The notes beneath the pieces were generated by a model. That model was not told the DNA's origin, ran no database searches, and worked only from the letters and a program-made list of their open reading frames with translations. A stretch of DNA of 64,000 bases from Gymnorhina tibicen (taxonomy: Eukaryota > Chordata > Aves > Passeriformes > Artamidae): NCBI GenBank assembly GCA_013399875.1, contig VXAZ01009499.1, forward strand, positions 1 through 64,000, in the 5' to 3' direction. The translations under genes were made by a program, and so were the position numbers. Below, piece after piece: positions 63,432 through 64,000 of this stretch; the stretch's first letter is position 1, and the number at the start of each line of letters is the position of its first letter.

Positions 63432-64000
63432 GTATCAGTCTCTAAATTCAAGGATGTCAGTTTTTTGTCTTCTTGGTTTTCAAGCAGATTAAGTGCTTCA
63501 AGATTCTTTTTCTCTACACTGAAATTGGCTTATTTAAAGACTCATTTAAAGTTATATTTTCTGAAACATTTTCTAGCTCTAAATGACTCATTCTAACAGT
63601 TGAGAAAAATGGAATAATAAAAGGTTTTAAAAAATGGAAAAAGAAAAAAGCAAACCACCAAAAACCCCAAACCAAAGCAAAAACCACCACCACCACCTTT
63701 AAGTGGGTCTTTGCCTTGAAAAGGAGATCTTCCTATTGATATTGAAGTTCTTTACTAGCAGAAGTGTTACTTTTCACGTTTGGAAAAATGATATTGTGAA
63801 CTTTTGTCTTAGTATTTGGAGAGATAAGAAACTGTCAAGGGATGTCCTCAGAAATTTTCAACTGCAGCTAACATGCAGGTTTCTGTCTGAAAATGACTTG
63901 CAGTACTTTCACTTGATATTAGAACATTTTGGGGGTTTTTTTGAAGTGAAATGCAGTTGAACTGTTATGGAAAGTTTCCTGTCTGACCATCCAAGAGCCA
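60250..64000. other. intergenic, no gene seen
   Basis: AT-rich DNA with a TATC microsatellite and A/C-rich patches. No coding exon of a known neighbour such as CCDC34 was recognised up to the window end. Confidence 0.55.
63391..63430. repeat. (TATC)10 microsatellite
   Basis: Ten uninterrupted TATC units, then TGTATC. Long and pure enough to be polymorphic. Confidence 0.95.

Noticed and set aside
43337..64000. Search for CCDC34 or LGR4 exons expected downstream by mammalian gene order
   Set aside because: No frame or splice-bounded segment resembled either protein; they probably lie beyond the window.

Overview
The window is ordinary vertebrate nuclear DNA, most likely from a bird. I infer this from many CR1 LINE 3' ends in both orientations, several bird-type endogenous retrovirus LTRs (one at 59.66 kb looks like the LTR type abundant in songbird-like genomes), low gene density, and the pair FIBIN then BBOX1 on one strand, which matches the order known from amniotes. 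The species cannot be named from sequence alone.

Layout. 0-0.9 kb: a GC-rich CpG island with the single-exon gene FIBIN, followed by a 3' UTR that contains an old CR1 piece. 2-10.2 kb: AT-rich non-coding DNA with two CR1 copies and three short palindromes. 10.25-10.63 kb: an isolated CpG island, the best candidate for the BBOX1 promoter and non-coding first exon. 10.6-19.9 kb: probable BBOX1 5' intron loaded with LTRs (12.1, 14.4, 15.0-16.0 and 17.25 kb). 20.0-43.3 kb: seven coding exons of BBOX1, intact from ATG to stop, 388 codons, all splice junctions GT-AG and phase-consistent. Its largest intron (12.8 kb) holds three CR1 copies and three LTRs, including one LTR inside a CR1 and one inside a 71-bp tandem repeat. 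43.3-48.9 kb: BBOX1 3' UTR (a CR1 starts about 30 bp after the stop) and intergenic DNA. 48.9-57 kb: a nest of mostly minus-strand LTRs and one broken provirus with gag-like and integrase-like remnants. 57-64 kb: intergenic DNA with one full-length LTR and a TATC microsatellite.

The two genes are not functionally linked: FIBIN is a secreted developmental factor, and BBOX1 performs the last step of carnitine synthesis. I found no RNA gene, no CRISPR array, no bacterial-type operon and no convincing new biological system. The points most worth a second look are the insertion histories that can be read to the base (target duplications and rebuilt empty sites), two CTCF-like sites inside an LTR, the orphan CpG island, a triple hairpin in the BBOX1 downstream region and a 330-base G/T-only tract in a BBOX1 intron.
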